Positions 9,198 to 18,030 of a stretch of DNA of 64,000 nt are shown here, piece after piece. Position 1 is the first letter of the stretch; each line of letters opens with the position of its first letter. Made by a program: the position numbers and the translations under genes. The notes under the pieces are model-generated. The model worked only from the letters and a program-made list of their open reading frames with translations. It made no database searches and was not told the origin of the DNA. The stretch is from Helcococcus massiliensis (GTDB lineage Bacteria; Bacillota; Clostridia; Tissierellales; Peptoniphilaceae). The stretch spans positions 186,001 to 250,000 of the forward strand of contig NZ_OGVE01000003.1 of assembly GCF_900258485.1 (NCBI RefSeq), read 5' to 3'.

Positions 9198-10421
9198 ATG
9201 AGTTTTAAAGATAAATTAAATAAGTATGCTCAACTTGTTGTTGAAGTTGGGTCAAATGTACAAGAAGGAGATACAGTAAGTATCGCTGCTCCTGTAGAAA
9301 GTGCTGAATTTGCTAGAATGTTAGCCGAAAATTCATACAAGGCAGGTGCTCATGAGGTAATCATAAATTGGAGAGATGATGTAATCACCAGATTAGCCTA
9401 TGAAAACCAACCTGTTGAAGTTCTAGAAGATATAGCTCAATACGCCTATGATAGAGCTGAATACTATGCTAAAAAGGGCCAAAAATCTATATCAATTTCT
9501 GCAGCTGATCCAGAGCTATTGAAAGGAATAGATTCTCAAAAAATACAAAGAGCTTCAAAAGCTATGTCAGAAAAATTCCAACCATTAAGAAAATATACTA
9601 TGAATGATATAAATTCATGGACTGTAATTTCTGTTCCTACTCAAAAATGGGCAGAGAAAGTATTCCCTAACAGTGAAAACCCAGTTGAAGATTTGTGGGA
9701 AGCAATCTTTAAGACTGTAAGGGTTGACAAAGAAAACCCAATTAAAGAATGGGAAGACCACTTAAATACCTTAACCAAGAAATCTGATTGGTTAAATGAA
9801 ATGAATTTTGAATTTTTAAGATATAAGTCATCAAATGGTACAGATTTAGAAATAAGATTACCAGAAGGACACATTTGGACTGCTGCTTCATCACTAAACT
9901 CAAAGGGTGAATCATTCGTACCAAATATGCCAACTGAAGAAGTATTTACCCTACCTCACAAGGATGGTGTAAATGGTGTTGTGCATTCTGCAAAACCTTT
10001 AGTTTATGCTGGTAATGTAATTGATGAATTTTGGCTAAAATTTGAAGATGGTGCTGTTGTAGACTTTGATGCAAAAAAAGGAAAAGAGACTTTACAATCT
10101 CTATTTGATAAAGATGAAAGAGCAAGAAGACTTGGTGAAGTTGCCCTAGTTCCTTTTAACAGTCCAATTTCAAATTCAAATATCTTATTCTTCAATACCT
10201 TATTTGATGAAAACGCATCTTGTCACCTAGCCCTAGGTAAGGCATATCCAACAACTATTAAAAACGGAGAAAATATGACAGATGAAGAACTTGCAGAACA
10301 TGGTGTAAATGATTCTTACGCACACGAAGATTTCATGGTTGGTACTGAAGACCTTGACATAATCGGTGTTAAACATGATGGAAGCGAAGTTCAAGTATTT
10401 AAAAATGGTAACTGGGCTTAG
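9198..10421 (+). CDS. M29-family metallo-aminopeptidase (first of tandem pair)
   Basis: This 407-residue cytoplasmic protein belongs to the M29 aminopeptidases (AmpS/aminopeptidase T/PepS type), which release N-terminal amino acids using two metal ions. The C-terminal half carries the conserved metal and catalytic segments: MPTEEVFTLPH, RLGEVALVP, FDENASCHLALGKAYP, and HEDFMVGTEDLDI. An AGGAGG site precedes the ATG by a normal distance. A paralogue follows 8 bp downstream in the same operon, with the same layout throughout. In an asaccharolytic or peptide-using anaerobe this fits growth on peptides imported by systems such as the Opp/Ami transporter at 31.7-38.4 kb. Confidence 0.93.
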   Translation: MSFKDKLNKYAQLVVEVGSNVQEGDTVSIAAPVESAEFARMLAENSYKAGAHEVIINWRDDVITRLAYENQPVEVLEDIAQYAYDRAEYYAKKGQKSISISAADPELLKGIDSQKIQRASKAMSEKFQPLRKYTMNDINSWTVISVPTQKWAEKVFPNSENPVEDLWEAIFKTVRVDKENPIKEWEDHLNTLTKKSDWLNEMNFEFLRYKSSNGTDLEIRLPEGHIWTAASSLNSKGESFVPNMPTEEVFTLPHKDGVNGVVHSAKPLVYAGNVIDEFWLKFEDGAVVDFDAKKGKETLQSLFDKDERARRLGEVALVPFNSPISNSNILFFNTLFDENASCHLALGKAYPTTIKNGENMTDEELAEHGVNDSYAHEDFMVGTEDLDIIGVKHDGSEVQVFKNGNWA

Positions 10422-10429
10422 GAGGAAAA

Positions 10430-11656
10430 ATGAAATTACAAGATAAGATTAAGCAATTAGCAGAATTAGCTGTAAAAATTGGTGTAAATGTATCACCAGG
10501 TGACACTGTAGAAGTTAATGTACCTGTTGAAAGAGCTGACTTAGCAAGAGAACTTACAGCTGAAGCTTACAAGGCTGGTGCCCACAAGGTAATAATTACT
10601 TGGTATGATGATTTCAAAAACTTGTTAGATTATACCTATTCACCAACCGAAGTTATGTCAGAAGTTCACCAATTTGAATATGATAAAAATGAAACTTTAC
10701 TAAAATCTGGGGTTAAGCAAATCTTTGTAAAAAGTACTGATCCAGAATTATTAAAATCAATCGATCCAGAAAAAATCCAAGCTGTTACTCAAGCTAGGTC
10801 AGAAAAATTACATTCATTAATGAAATATAGGATGAACGATATAACTTCATGGACAATCATCTCAGCTCCATCGGAAGGATGGGCTAAAAAAGTATTCCCT
10901 GATAGTGAAGATCCAGTTGCTGACTTATGGGAAGCAATTTTTGAAACTACAAGAGTAAATAAAGAAGATCCAGTTAAATCATGGAATGACAATATCAACT
11001 TATTGGTTGAAAAAGCAAAATGGATGAATGAGCAAAACTTCAGCCACTTACACTACACAAATTCAAAAGGCACTGACTTAACAATCGGTTTACAAGAAGG
11101 CCACATTTGGAGGGCTGCATCCACACAAAATATCAAGGGTGAAGCATTCGTACCAAATATGCCAACTGAAGAAGTTTACACATTAGCAGACAAATATGAT
11201 GTAAATGGTAGAGTTTACTCAGCTAAGCCATTAGCGAACGCTGGTAATGTAATAGATGATTTCTGGTTAGAATTCAAAGATGGTAAGGTAGTTGATTTTG
11301 ATGCAAAAGTTGGAAAAGAAGCCTTGAAATCTTTATTAGATAGAGATGGAGATAATTCAAAGAGACTTGGTGAAGTTGCTTTAGTGCCACATGATAGTCC
11401 AATTTCAAACTCAAACATTCTATTCTTCAACACTTTATTCGATGAAAATGCATCATGCCACTTGGCTGTAGGTGCTGCATATCCAACTACAATTGAAGGT
11501 GGAGAAAACATGTCAGAGGAAGAATTAGAAGAACACCACGTAAACCAATCTAAGGTACATGCTGACTTTATGGTTGGTACCAAGGATTTAGATATTGTTG
11601 GTATTAAGAAAGATGGAAGCAAGGTTCAAGTATTTAAGGACGGAAACTGGGCTTAG
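10430..11656 (+). CDS. M29-family metallo-aminopeptidase (second of tandem pair)
   Basis: This 408-residue protein is a close paralogue of the preceding gene and probably arose by tandem duplication. It keeps the same M29 signature segments: MPTEEVYTLADK, RLGEVALVPHDSPIS, FDENASCHLAVGAAYP, and HADFMVGTKDLDI. The putative active-site Glu, His, Tyr and Asp positions are all retained, so both copies look active. It has its own AGGAGG site (GCTTAGGAGGAAAAATG, partly inside the stop region of the first gene). The N-terminal halves differ more than the C-terminal halves, which would fit a change of substrate preference; that is inference. Confidence 0.93.
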   Translation: MKLQDKIKQLAELAVKIGVNVSPGDTVEVNVPVERADLARELTAEAYKAGAHKVIITWYDDFKNLLDYTYSPTEVMSEVHQFEYDKNETLLKSGVKQIFVKSTDPELLKSIDPEKIQAVTQARSEKLHSLMKYRMNDITSWTIISAPSEGWAKKVFPDSEDPVADLWEAIFETTRVNKEDPVKSWNDNINLLVEKAKWMNEQNFSHLHYTNSKGTDLTIGLQEGHIWRAASTQNIKGEAFVPNMPTEEVYTLADKYDVNGRVYSAKPLANAGNVIDDFWLEFKDGKVVDFDAKVGKEALKSLLDRDGDNSKRLGEVALVPHDSPISNSNILFFNTLFDENASCHLAVGAAYPTTIEGGENMSEEELEEHHVNQSKVHADFMVGTKDLDIVGIKKDGSKVQVFKDGNWA

Positions 11657-11722
11657 GATTTTGTAGTTTTGGGATTATCTCCCAGCACGCAAAGAGCACA
11701 CAGATAAACAAATATATTAGAG

Positions 11723-11753
11723 AAAGTCACGAACGTGTTTCGTGGCTTTTTTG
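11723..11753 (+). terminator. Rho-independent terminator after the aminopeptidases
   Basis: An 11-bp stem (AAAGTCACGAA / TTCGTGGCTTT, one G-T pair) is closed by a five-base loop and followed by TTTTTTG. It can also act weakly for the convergent nuclease gene. Confidence 0.82.
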
Positions 11754-11860
11754 TTTTGATTTTTGTATTGTTTAGGTAGTTTTTAGTTACTTTAAATTGT
11801 TTGGGTTATGTGTAAAGATCTGGATGCACGATGTTTGATAAGTTTTATAGTCTTAAATTA

Positions 11861-12619
11861 TTAACCAAAATATTCGGATATCATCTTGTCAACTAGTTTA
11901 TAATTCAACGGTTTGCTGTTGCTTTCAAAAGTCATTATAAAGTTTATTCCAGGTAAATAGCCATTATCCAAATAAGCCTGGATTTTTCTATAGGTTTTGT
12001 CTCTGTATTCTATGTCATCCATCATTCCAAAATGTTCCCAATAAATTTCTTTATTTGTATTTGGATCAAAAATAGTAAAGTCTGGATATACCCTGCCGTA
12101 ATTGTGTAAAAATAGCTCTTTTTCATATTTGAATGGGATACTCTTGTTTTTTAGTTTGCTGGCAATTATGTATTCTGACTTGGACCTGAATTCTTCTTTT
12201 GGCATTGCTAGCGTTTTGAAGCCTTCGGTCATCCATTCTTCAGCTATTTGCTTTTTAGTTTTTCGGATAGGTTTGACAATGCTTTTTTTGATAGGATCAA
12301 GGTTGTCATAGATCGAATCGATTGAGTCGTCTTGGTAAATCTTGTTTAGTCTTTTGATGAGAGGGAGAAGTTTTTTGGCTTTTTTGTAGACTTTGTTTTC
12401 ATAATTTGATTGGAAGTAAGATTTGATGGTGGATTGATCGTCTGAAGATAAGGTTTTTATGTATTTGTTGTTTTTAACATGTTTATAGGCGACCTTCTTT
12501 CTAGACTTGTCTATTTTTATATGACCATCAAGGTTAAACTTTGGTCTGTCTTTTAATTTTCTAATTATAGATTCTAAATCTTTTTCATATTTTATAAGTT
12601 CCTGTTTTATTGAAATCAT
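11861..12619 (-). CDS. Solitary PD-(D/E)XK-like nuclease-fold protein, function unknown
   Basis: This 252-residue protein has a basic, helical N-terminal region (about 1-150, with many Lys) and a compact C-terminal domain. That domain shows KSEYIIASKLKNKSIPFKYE, then GRVYPDFTIFDPNTNKEIYWEHFGM, then a helix with K-AYLDNGYLPGINFIMTFES. The order Glu, Pro-Asp-Phe, Glu-x-His and helix is that of PD-(D/E)XK nuclease folds, with WEH in place of the usual ExK. No partner methylase, helicase or integrase lies next to it, so restriction or defence activity is only a possibility. Its AAGGAG site lies just behind the 42-bp repeat array, which is in an open frame on the same strand. Confidence 0.65.
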   Translation of the reverse strand: MISIKQELIKYEKDLESIIRKLKDRPKFNLDGHIKIDKSRKKVAYKHVKNNKYIKTLSSDDQSTIKSYFQSNYENKVYKKAKKLLPLIKRLNKIYQDDSIDSIYDNLDPIKKSIVKPIRKTKKQIAEEWMTEGFKTLAMPKEEFRSKSEYIIASKLKNKSIPFKYEKELFLHNYGRVYPDFTIFDPNTNKEIYWEHFGMMDDIEYRDKTYRKIQAYLDNGYLPGINFIMTFESNSKPLNYKLVDKMISEYFG

Positions 12620-12640
12620 AAAACTCTCCTTTTTAATATT

Positions 12641-13000
12641 TTATTCTTTGGATGATGTTGGAATGGCAGACTCGATTTTTGAGTACCTTTCTGTAATTTT
12701 TGATAATACGGACTCACTCCCTGAGTACCTTTCCTCATTTTTCTTCAATACGGACTCATTTATTGAGTACCTTTCTACATTTTTCTTCAATACGGACTCA
12801 TTCCCTGAGTACCTTTCCTCATTTTTCTTCAATACTGACTCACTCCCTGAGTACCTTTCCTCATTTTTCTTCAATACTGACTCACTCCCTGAGTACCTTT
12901 CCTCATTTTTCTTCAATACGGACTCATTCCCTGAGTACCTTTCCTCATTTTTCTTCAATACTGACTCACTCCCTGAGTACCTTTCCTCATTTTTCTTCAA
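12641..13000 (-). CDS. Doubtful repeat ORF upstream of the nuclease gene
   Basis: The array can be read on the minus strand as a 119-residue highly charged protein made of eight 14-residue units of the type KKNEERYSGSESVL, ending in the unique tail SAIPTSSKE and a TAA. The stop is followed after 21 bp by the nuclease start with an AAGGAG site, so the two could share a transcript. Doubts are strong. The only possible start is a TTG without a clear ribosome site. There is no ATG in the frame before a TAG upstream. A 42-bp period keeps any frame open automatically, and plus-strand frames are open too. It may be a short repeat protein, or only a DNA/RNA repeat. Confidence 0.25.
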   Translation of the reverse strand: MKKNEERYSGSESVLKKNEERYSGNESVLKKNEERYSGSESVLKKNEERYSGSESVLKKNEERYSGNESVLKKNVERYSINESVLKKNEERYSGSESVLSKITERYSKIESAIPTSSKE

Positions 13001-13017
13001 TACTGACTCATTTATAG
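12669..13017. repeat. 42-bp tandem repeat array, eight units plus a partial ninth
   Basis: Units begin with GACTC at 12669, 12711, 12753, 12795, 12837, 12879, 12921 and 12963, with a partial copy at 13005. Each full unit contains a short dyad, ACTCA-five bases-TGAGT, followed by a conserved stretch rich in T and C. The loop differs between units (CTCCC, TTCCC, TTTAT) while the arms stay the same. The first unit (12669) is the most diverged. The array lies between the nuclease gene and ddl. Confidence 0.95.
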
Positions 13018-13188
13018 TACACTACATAAACAAGTCCAAACTATACCCCCACACCTCCAATCATACCATCAAAACCCCCAGATTTATCATATGTGAAATT
13101 AACTTAACAATAATGACAGTTTTTTATTCAAGCTAGGTAAAATGTGGTAAAATAGATACTAATGTAAGTTTTACTTTTTGGAGGAAAA

Positions 13189-14226
13189 ATGGATATTCAT
13201 ATTTTATGTGGTGGACAAAGTACTGAACATGAAATCTCTTTGAGATCTGCTAGGTCCATCATTAATAAATTAAATAAAGATAAGTACAGAGTTTCATATA
13301 CATATATTACAAGAGATGGCAAGTTTATGCCGGTAGGTTTTTATGAGGCCGACATTGAAAATCCTGAAAATTTAGAGGAAGAATGCGATTTAACAGTTTT
13401 AGAATCTTTGGAAAATTTTGTAGCTTTTATCAATAAATTAGATAACCCTTTAATAATACCTGCAATACACGGTTCTACAGGTGAAGATGGGCAGATTCAA
13501 GGATTCCTAAAGACCCTACAATTAAGGTATGTTGGAAATGATTTATTATCATCAGCTCTTTGTTTTGACAAAGCTCTAACTAACGACATTTTTGAATTGA
13601 ATGGTATTCCTCAAGCAAAGTATTATTCTATAAATAAATTCACTTATGATACTTGCGAAGACAAGGAAGAATTATTTGATGAAATAATTGAAAAACTTGG
13701 AGAAAATGTTTTTGTAAAACCTTCAAACAACGGATCTTCTGTTGGTGTTTCAAAGGCTGGCAGAAACAACCTAAAGGAAGCTATAGAAGAAGCTTTCAAA
13801 TATGATGATAAAGTCTTGATAGAAGAAGAAATCATTGGTGAAGAGCTTGAAATTTCTGTAGTTGGTAACGACAATCCAAAAGCTTCTTTACCAGGTTCAT
13901 ACTCTACTGAAAGAGAAGTTTTTGACTATACAGCAAAATATCATGATACAAAAACTATCAGAAATGTTCCTCATGAATTGAGTAAGGACCTAAGTGACCA
14001 AGTTAGACAACTAGCTATAGACAGCTATATTGCAACAGGTTGCCGTGGTTTTGCTAGGGTTGATATATTTATGGACAAAGATAATAACTTCTTTGTAAAT
14101 GAAATTAACACCTTCCCTGGAATGACTCCAACATCACTGTCTACAGATTTATGGAGGGCTACTGACGGCACAAGTTATAGCGAATTTTTAGATATATTGA
14201 TCGATTTAGCTAATGAAAGGTCATAA
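13189..14226 (+). CDS. ddl: D-alanine--D-alanine ligase
   Basis: This 345-residue ATP-grasp enzyme joins two D-alanines for peptidoglycan precursors. Visible marks are the N-terminal GGQSTEHEISLRSA, HGSTGEDGQIQGFL, the ATP-binding KPSNNGSSVGVSKA, and the C-terminal NEINTFPGMTPTSL with metal-binding Glu and Asn. The length is normal. The TGGAGG ribosome site sits just before the ATG. The gene is followed after only 2 bp by murF, which uses its product directly, so the two form a functional couple. The upstream gap to the 42-bp array (13018-13188) holds no promoter I would defend. Confidence 0.97.
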   Translation: MDIHILCGGQSTEHEISLRSARSIINKLNKDKYRVSYTYITRDGKFMPVGFYEADIENPENLEEECDLTVLESLENFVAFINKLDNPLIIPAIHGSTGEDGQIQGFLKTLQLRYVGNDLLSSALCFDKALTNDIFELNGIPQAKYYSINKFTYDTCEDKEELFDEIIEKLGENVFVKPSNNGSSVGVSKAGRNNLKEAIEEAFKYDDKVLIEEEIIGEELEISVVGNDNPKASLPGSYSTEREVFDYTAKYHDTKTIRNVPHELSKDLSDQVRQLAIDSYIATGCRGFARVDIFMDKDNNFFVNEINTFPGMTPTSLSTDLWRATDGTSYSEFLDILIDLANERS

Positions 14227-14228
14227 GA

Positions 14229-15602
14229 ATGCTTAATCTAACACTTAAAGAAATCACTCAATTAGCAGGCGGAGAACTTAATAATGAAAAATTTGAAGAT
14301 TTAGTGATCAACGACGTTTCAATAGACACTAGAACTCTGAACCAGGATGACTTGTACATCCCAATTATAGGTGAAAATTTTGACGGCCATAAGTTTATCG
14401 ATTCAGCTATCATGAAGGGCGCCAAGGCAATTTTCTCTGAACAAGGAAAATTTGTAAAGGATGATTTTCCTATCATCTATGTAAATGATACAACTGAAGC
14501 CCTACAAGATTTTTCTAGCAAGTACAGACAAAGTCTAGATATAAAAATCATAGCTATAACCGGTTCAAATGGTAAGACTTCAACAAAAGATTTGATAAGC
14601 AAAATCTTAGAAGAAAAATACGTAGTTTCTAAAACAATTGGAAATCTTAATAACCACATTGGTCTGCCACTCACCCTTCTCAAGTTCAACAAAGACACAA
14701 ATATCGGTGTAGTTGAAATGGGTACAGACGGCTTTGGTCAAATAGAAGTTTTATCAAAAATCGCTAGACCAGACATAGCAATCATTACTAATATTGGAGA
14801 CTCTCATCTAGAAGAATTAAAAACCAAAGAAAATATAGCTAAAGAAAAATTACATATTATTGACTATTTAGCTGAAGATGGTGTATTTTACTATAATTTA
14901 GATGATCCAATATTAACTAGTGAGTATAAAAAATTAAATAAAAATATTAGAGATATAAGCTTTGGTAAAGATCCAAAAGCTGACTATAGGTTAAATATAA
15001 TCGAATCCAACAATAAAGGATCACTATTTACTCTAAATGATGATTTTTACAATCTAACTCTAATCGGAAAACACCAAGTATATAATGCCAGTGTTGCAAT
15101 AGCTGTGGCCGAAGAAATGGGAATCGAAGAAGACAAAATCAAGCATGCCCTATTAGAAAATGAAGCAAGTTCTATGAGAACTGAGTTGATGAATATGAAT
15201 GGTTTTGACATCTTAAACGACTCATACAAATCTAACCCTCAATCTTTGCTAACAGCCCTAGATACCCTAAGTATATTAGATGGTTATAGAAATAAGATAG
15301 CAATCTTAGGAGACATGTTAGAACTTGGAGAAAATGAAGAAGAACTTCATAGGAATATTGGTAGACAAATAGATCCTAATAATCTTGATTATCTACTCTT
15401 ATTTGGACCCCTATCCAAATACATCTATGAGGAAGCAGTAAAAGTTATGAGCAAAAATAGAGTATTTTACTTTGATAACAAGGACAAACTTGTAGATAAG
15501 GCCAAATACATTATCAAAAGAGGTGATATCGTATTGGTAAAGGCTTCTAGGTCTATGCATTTAGAAGAAATAATAGAATCTCTAGGAAATCTAACCCTAT
15601 AG
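14229..15602 (+). CDS. murF: UDP-MurNAc-tripeptide--D-Ala-D-Ala ligase
   Basis: This 457-residue Mur ligase adds D-Ala-D-Ala to UDP-MurNAc-tripeptide in the cytoplasm. The N-terminal substrate domain (about 1-105) has the MurF-like NDVSIDTRTLNQDDLYIPI. The central ATPase domain has the P-loop TGSNGKTSTKDL at about 115 and EMGTDGFGQI. The C-terminal domain contains NDSYKSNPQSLLTALDTL and LGDMLELGENEEELH, both typical of MurF rather than MurC, D or E. Together with ddl immediately upstream it forms a two-gene operon ending at a strong shared terminator. Confidence 0.97.
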   Translation: MLNLTLKEITQLAGGELNNEKFEDLVINDVSIDTRTLNQDDLYIPIIGENFDGHKFIDSAIMKGAKAIFSEQGKFVKDDFPIIYVNDTTEALQDFSSKYRQSLDIKIIAITGSNGKTSTKDLISKILEEKYVVSKTIGNLNNHIGLPLTLLKFNKDTNIGVVEMGTDGFGQIEVLSKIARPDIAIITNIGDSHLEELKTKENIAKEKLHIIDYLAEDGVFYYNLDDPILTSEYKKLNKNIRDISFGKDPKADYRLNIIESNNKGSLFTLNDDFYNLTLIGKHQVYNASVAIAVAEEMGIEEDKIKHALLENEASSMRTELMNMNGFDILNDSYKSNPQSLLTALDTLSILDGYRNKIAILGDMLELGENEEELHRNIGRQIDPNNLDYLLLFGPLSKYIYEEAVKVMSKNRVFYFDNKDKLVDKAKYIIKRGDIVLVKASRSMHLEEIIESLGNLTL

Positions 15603-15632
15603 AAAATATTTTCTAATATAATAAACTTATCA

Positions 15633-15682
15633 CAAAAAAAAGAGTTGATAATAGCATTTTAGCTATATATCAACTCTTTTTA
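15633..15682. terminator. Bidirectional terminator between convergent murF and murG
   Basis: A long inverted repeat has arms AAAAAGAGTTGATA and TATCAACTCTTTTT, with inner pairs ATAGC/GCTAT and A/T tracts on both sides, so it can stop transcripts from either direction. Its right arm includes the last codons and stop of murG. Confidence 0.87.
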
Positions 15683-16752
15683 GCATATTCATTTATTTTC
15701 TTATAAATAAAATCCAAACCATCCTTAAAGTCAAAGGCTTCCATTTTTGATTTATACTGATCCAAGTTTTGATACATATCATCTATAGCCGCTAATAAAT
15801 CAGCTTTTTTAGCTTCTTCCTCATTAATAATCATGGCAAAGCCATCTTTCTCAAAAGACTTAGCATTTACAACTTGGTCTCCCCTAGATCCTTTTACCAA
15901 TGGAATAAGAATCATAGGTATCTTGTAATATAAAAATTCAAAGATAGCATTTGCTCCTGATCTTGAAATTACAAGGTCGGATAAGGCTAATACGTCCTTT
16001 AAATTACTTGTCATGTATTCATACTGATAATACCCTGCTAAGTTTACATCAGGATCAAGGTTGCCCTTTCCTGCAGAATGAATCACTGTGTATTTTTCTA
16101 AAATATGCGAAAGATTTTCACGAATAGTTTGATTTATATAGGCTGATCCTTGAGATCCACCCATTACTAATAGGACTGGTTTATCATCTTTTAATCCTAA
16201 GTCTTTTTTAGCCTTGTCTTTATCACCATTTTTCAAATCTTCTCTAATGACAGGCCCTACATAGGTAGATTTTCCATCTTTGATGTAGTCATTAGTTTCT
16301 CTAAAAGTTGTAAAAATAGTCTTTACAAATGGCTGAACTAATTTATTGGCTAATCCTGGTGTAAAATCCGATTCGTGGGCCAGAGTTGGAATACGGTTGA
16401 CCCAGGCACCGAAAATAACCGGTACCGAAACAAATCCACCCTTGGAAAAACAAATACTAGGTTTTATTTTGAATATTTTATATATGGATTGAACACTTCC
16501 TGCAATAACCTTAAATATATCTTTAACATTTTCTAGTATGGTCTTTGCAGTTTTACGTCTCCTAAACCTACCAGTACTAATGGCATGGTAGCTGACTCCA
16601 CTTATACCGCTGATTAATTCTCTTTCAATTCCATCCTTGGAACCAAAATAATGGATTTCCCAGCCATCTTTTTTTAATCTAGGTATGAGGGCTAGGTTTA
16701 CCGAAACATGACCCGTAGTCCCCCCACCTGTTAGTACAATTTTTTTATTCAT
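15670..16752 (-). CDS. murG: UDP-GlcNAc--lipid I GlcNAc transferase
   Basis: This 360-residue GT-B glycosyltransferase makes lipid II from lipid I at the inner face of the membrane. The N-terminal donor-loop motif reads TGGGTTGHVSVNLALI, a clostridial-style variant of GGTGGH. Later motifs are FSKGGFVSVPV, HESDFTPGLANKL, VMGGSQGSAYIN, and the donor-binding SRSGANAIFEFLYYKIPMIL. The length is typical. It is the last gene of the gdpP-to-murG operon, 8 bp after serS. Its 3' end is part of the convergent terminator. Confidence 0.97.
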   Translation of the reverse strand: MNKKIVLTGGGTTGHVSVNLALIPRLKKDGWEIHYFGSKDGIERELISGISGVSYHAISTGRFRRRKTAKTILENVKDIFKVIAGSVQSIYKIFKIKPSICFSKGGFVSVPVIFGAWVNRIPTLAHESDFTPGLANKLVQPFVKTIFTTFRETNDYIKDGKSTYVGPVIREDLKNGDKDKAKKDLGLKDDKPVLLVMGGSQGSAYINQTIRENLSHILEKYTVIHSAGKGNLDPDVNLAGYYQYEYMTSNLKDVLALSDLVISRSGANAIFEFLYYKIPMILIPLVKGSRGDQVVNAKSFEKDGFAMIINEEEAKKADLLAAIDDMYQNLDQYKSKMEAFDFKDGLDFIYKKINEYAKKS

Positions 16753-16760
16753 ACTCTTCT

Positions 16761-18029
16761 CTATTTTTCAATTTTATCAACCAGCATATATGGTTTTAAT
16801 ACTTCTGGAATACTTATTGATCCATCTTCATTTTGGTAGTTTTCTAAAATGGCAGCAAAGGTCCTACCAACAGCAAGGCCAGATCCGTTTAGAGTGTGTA
16901 AGAATTGAACTTTTCCGTATTCATCCCTATATCTTAGGTTTGCTCTTCTTGCTTGGTAGTCAACAAAGTTTGAGCATGATGATATTTCTACATATCTGTT
17001 GTAGGATGGCATCCAAACTTCTATATCATAGGTTTTTGCTGATGAAAAACCTAGGTCACCAGTTGACAATACTACTACCCTATAAGGGATTTCTAATAAT
17101 TGTAGGATTCTTTCTGCATTTTGAGTTAATGTTTCTAATTCATCAAAAGAATCTTCCGCTCTTGTTAGTTTAACTAATTCAACCTTGTCAAATTGGTGGT
17201 TTCTTATAAGTCCTCTTGTATCCCTACCTGCAGAACCCGCTTCTTGTCTAAAGCATGGAGTGTAGGCAACATACTTAACTGGTAGCTCTTCATAGGATAA
17301 GATTTCATCTTTTCTGTAGTTTGTAACTGGAACTTCAGCAGTAGGAACCAAGAAGAAATCTTTTGAAGGAATGTGGAAGGCATCTTCTTCAAACTTAGGT
17401 AGTTGTCCTGTACCTAGCATGGCTGATCTGTTCACCATTAAAGGTACACTTAGTTCTGTATAGCCATGGTCTCTTGTATGAACATCTAGCATAAAGCTAT
17501 AGATAGCTCTTTCTAGTCTTGATCCTAAGCCTTTAAAAATAGAAAATCTAGCACCGGATACTTTAGCAGCTCTTTCAAAGTCTAAGATATCTAGGTCAAC
17601 ACCTAAATCCCAGTGGGCCTTTGCTTCAAAGTCGAATTTTCTAGGCTCACCATTTTTTCTTATTTCAATATTGTCAGAATCATCTTTTCCTTCAGGAACA
17701 TCTGGATTTGGCATGTTTGGAATATATAAAAGCTTAGTTCTAATATTGTCATTTAGTTCATTTACTTCTTCTTCTATATTTTTTACATAGCTTGATAATT
17801 CTTTCATTTGAGCAAAGATTTCTGTAACATCCTTGCCTTCTTTTTTCAATTGAGGTATAGACTTTGATACCTTGTTTTGCTCAGCTTTTTTAGTTTCTGA
17901 TTCGGTAATCAAAGCTCTTCTTTTTTCATCTAAAGCTAGGATCTCGTCTATAGGGAAATCGTCATGTCTTTTCTTTAATAAATTAATTACTTCTTCTTTA
18001 TTTTGTCTAATATATTTTATATCTAACAT
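16761..18029 (-). CDS. serS: Seryl-tRNA synthetase
   Basis: This 422-residue class II synthetase charges tRNA-Ser. The N-terminal coiled-coil arm that grips the tRNA long variable arm is at about 25-110 and is rich in Lys and Glu. The catalytic core shows motif 2 around [17 protein letters not shown], and motif 3 in [19 protein letters not shown]. The length is normal. It lies in the middle of an operon, 1 bp after the YjeF-like gene and 8 bp before murG. No T-box leader is possible at that spacing, so it is controlled with the rest of the operon. Confidence 0.97.
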   Translation of the reverse strand: MLDIKYIRQNKEEVINLLKKRHDDFPIDEILALDEKRRALITESETKKAEQNKVSKSIPQLKKEGKDVTEIFAQMKELSSYVKNIEEEVNELNDNIRTKLLYIPNMPNPDVPEGKDDSDNIEIRKNGEPRKFDFEAKAHWDLGVDLDILDFERAAKVSGARFSIFKGLGSRLERAIYSFMLDVHTRDHGYTELSVPLMVNRSAMLGTGQLPKFEEDAFHIPSKDFFLVPTAEVPVTNYRKDEILSYEELPVKYVAYTPCFRQEAGSAGRDTRGLIRNHQFDKVELVKLTRAEDSFDELETLTQNAERILQLLEIPYRVVVLSTGDLGFSSAKTYDIEVWMPSYNRYVEISSCSNFVDYQARRANLRYRDEYGKVQFLHTLNGSGLAVGRTFAAILENYQNEDGSISIPEVLKPYMLVDKIEK

Positions 18030-18030
18030 T

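Noticed and set aside
12648-13136. Plus-strand proteins of repeated FFFNTDS or LSTFPHFSS units
   Set aside because: The 42-bp period keeps all three bases in phase, so open frames on this strand are expected by chance. They have no ribosome site or conserved features.
16761-18029. T-box leader for serS
   Set aside because: serS lies 1 bp after the preceding gene, with no room for a leader. No T-box core was seen before proS either, which is coupled to tex.
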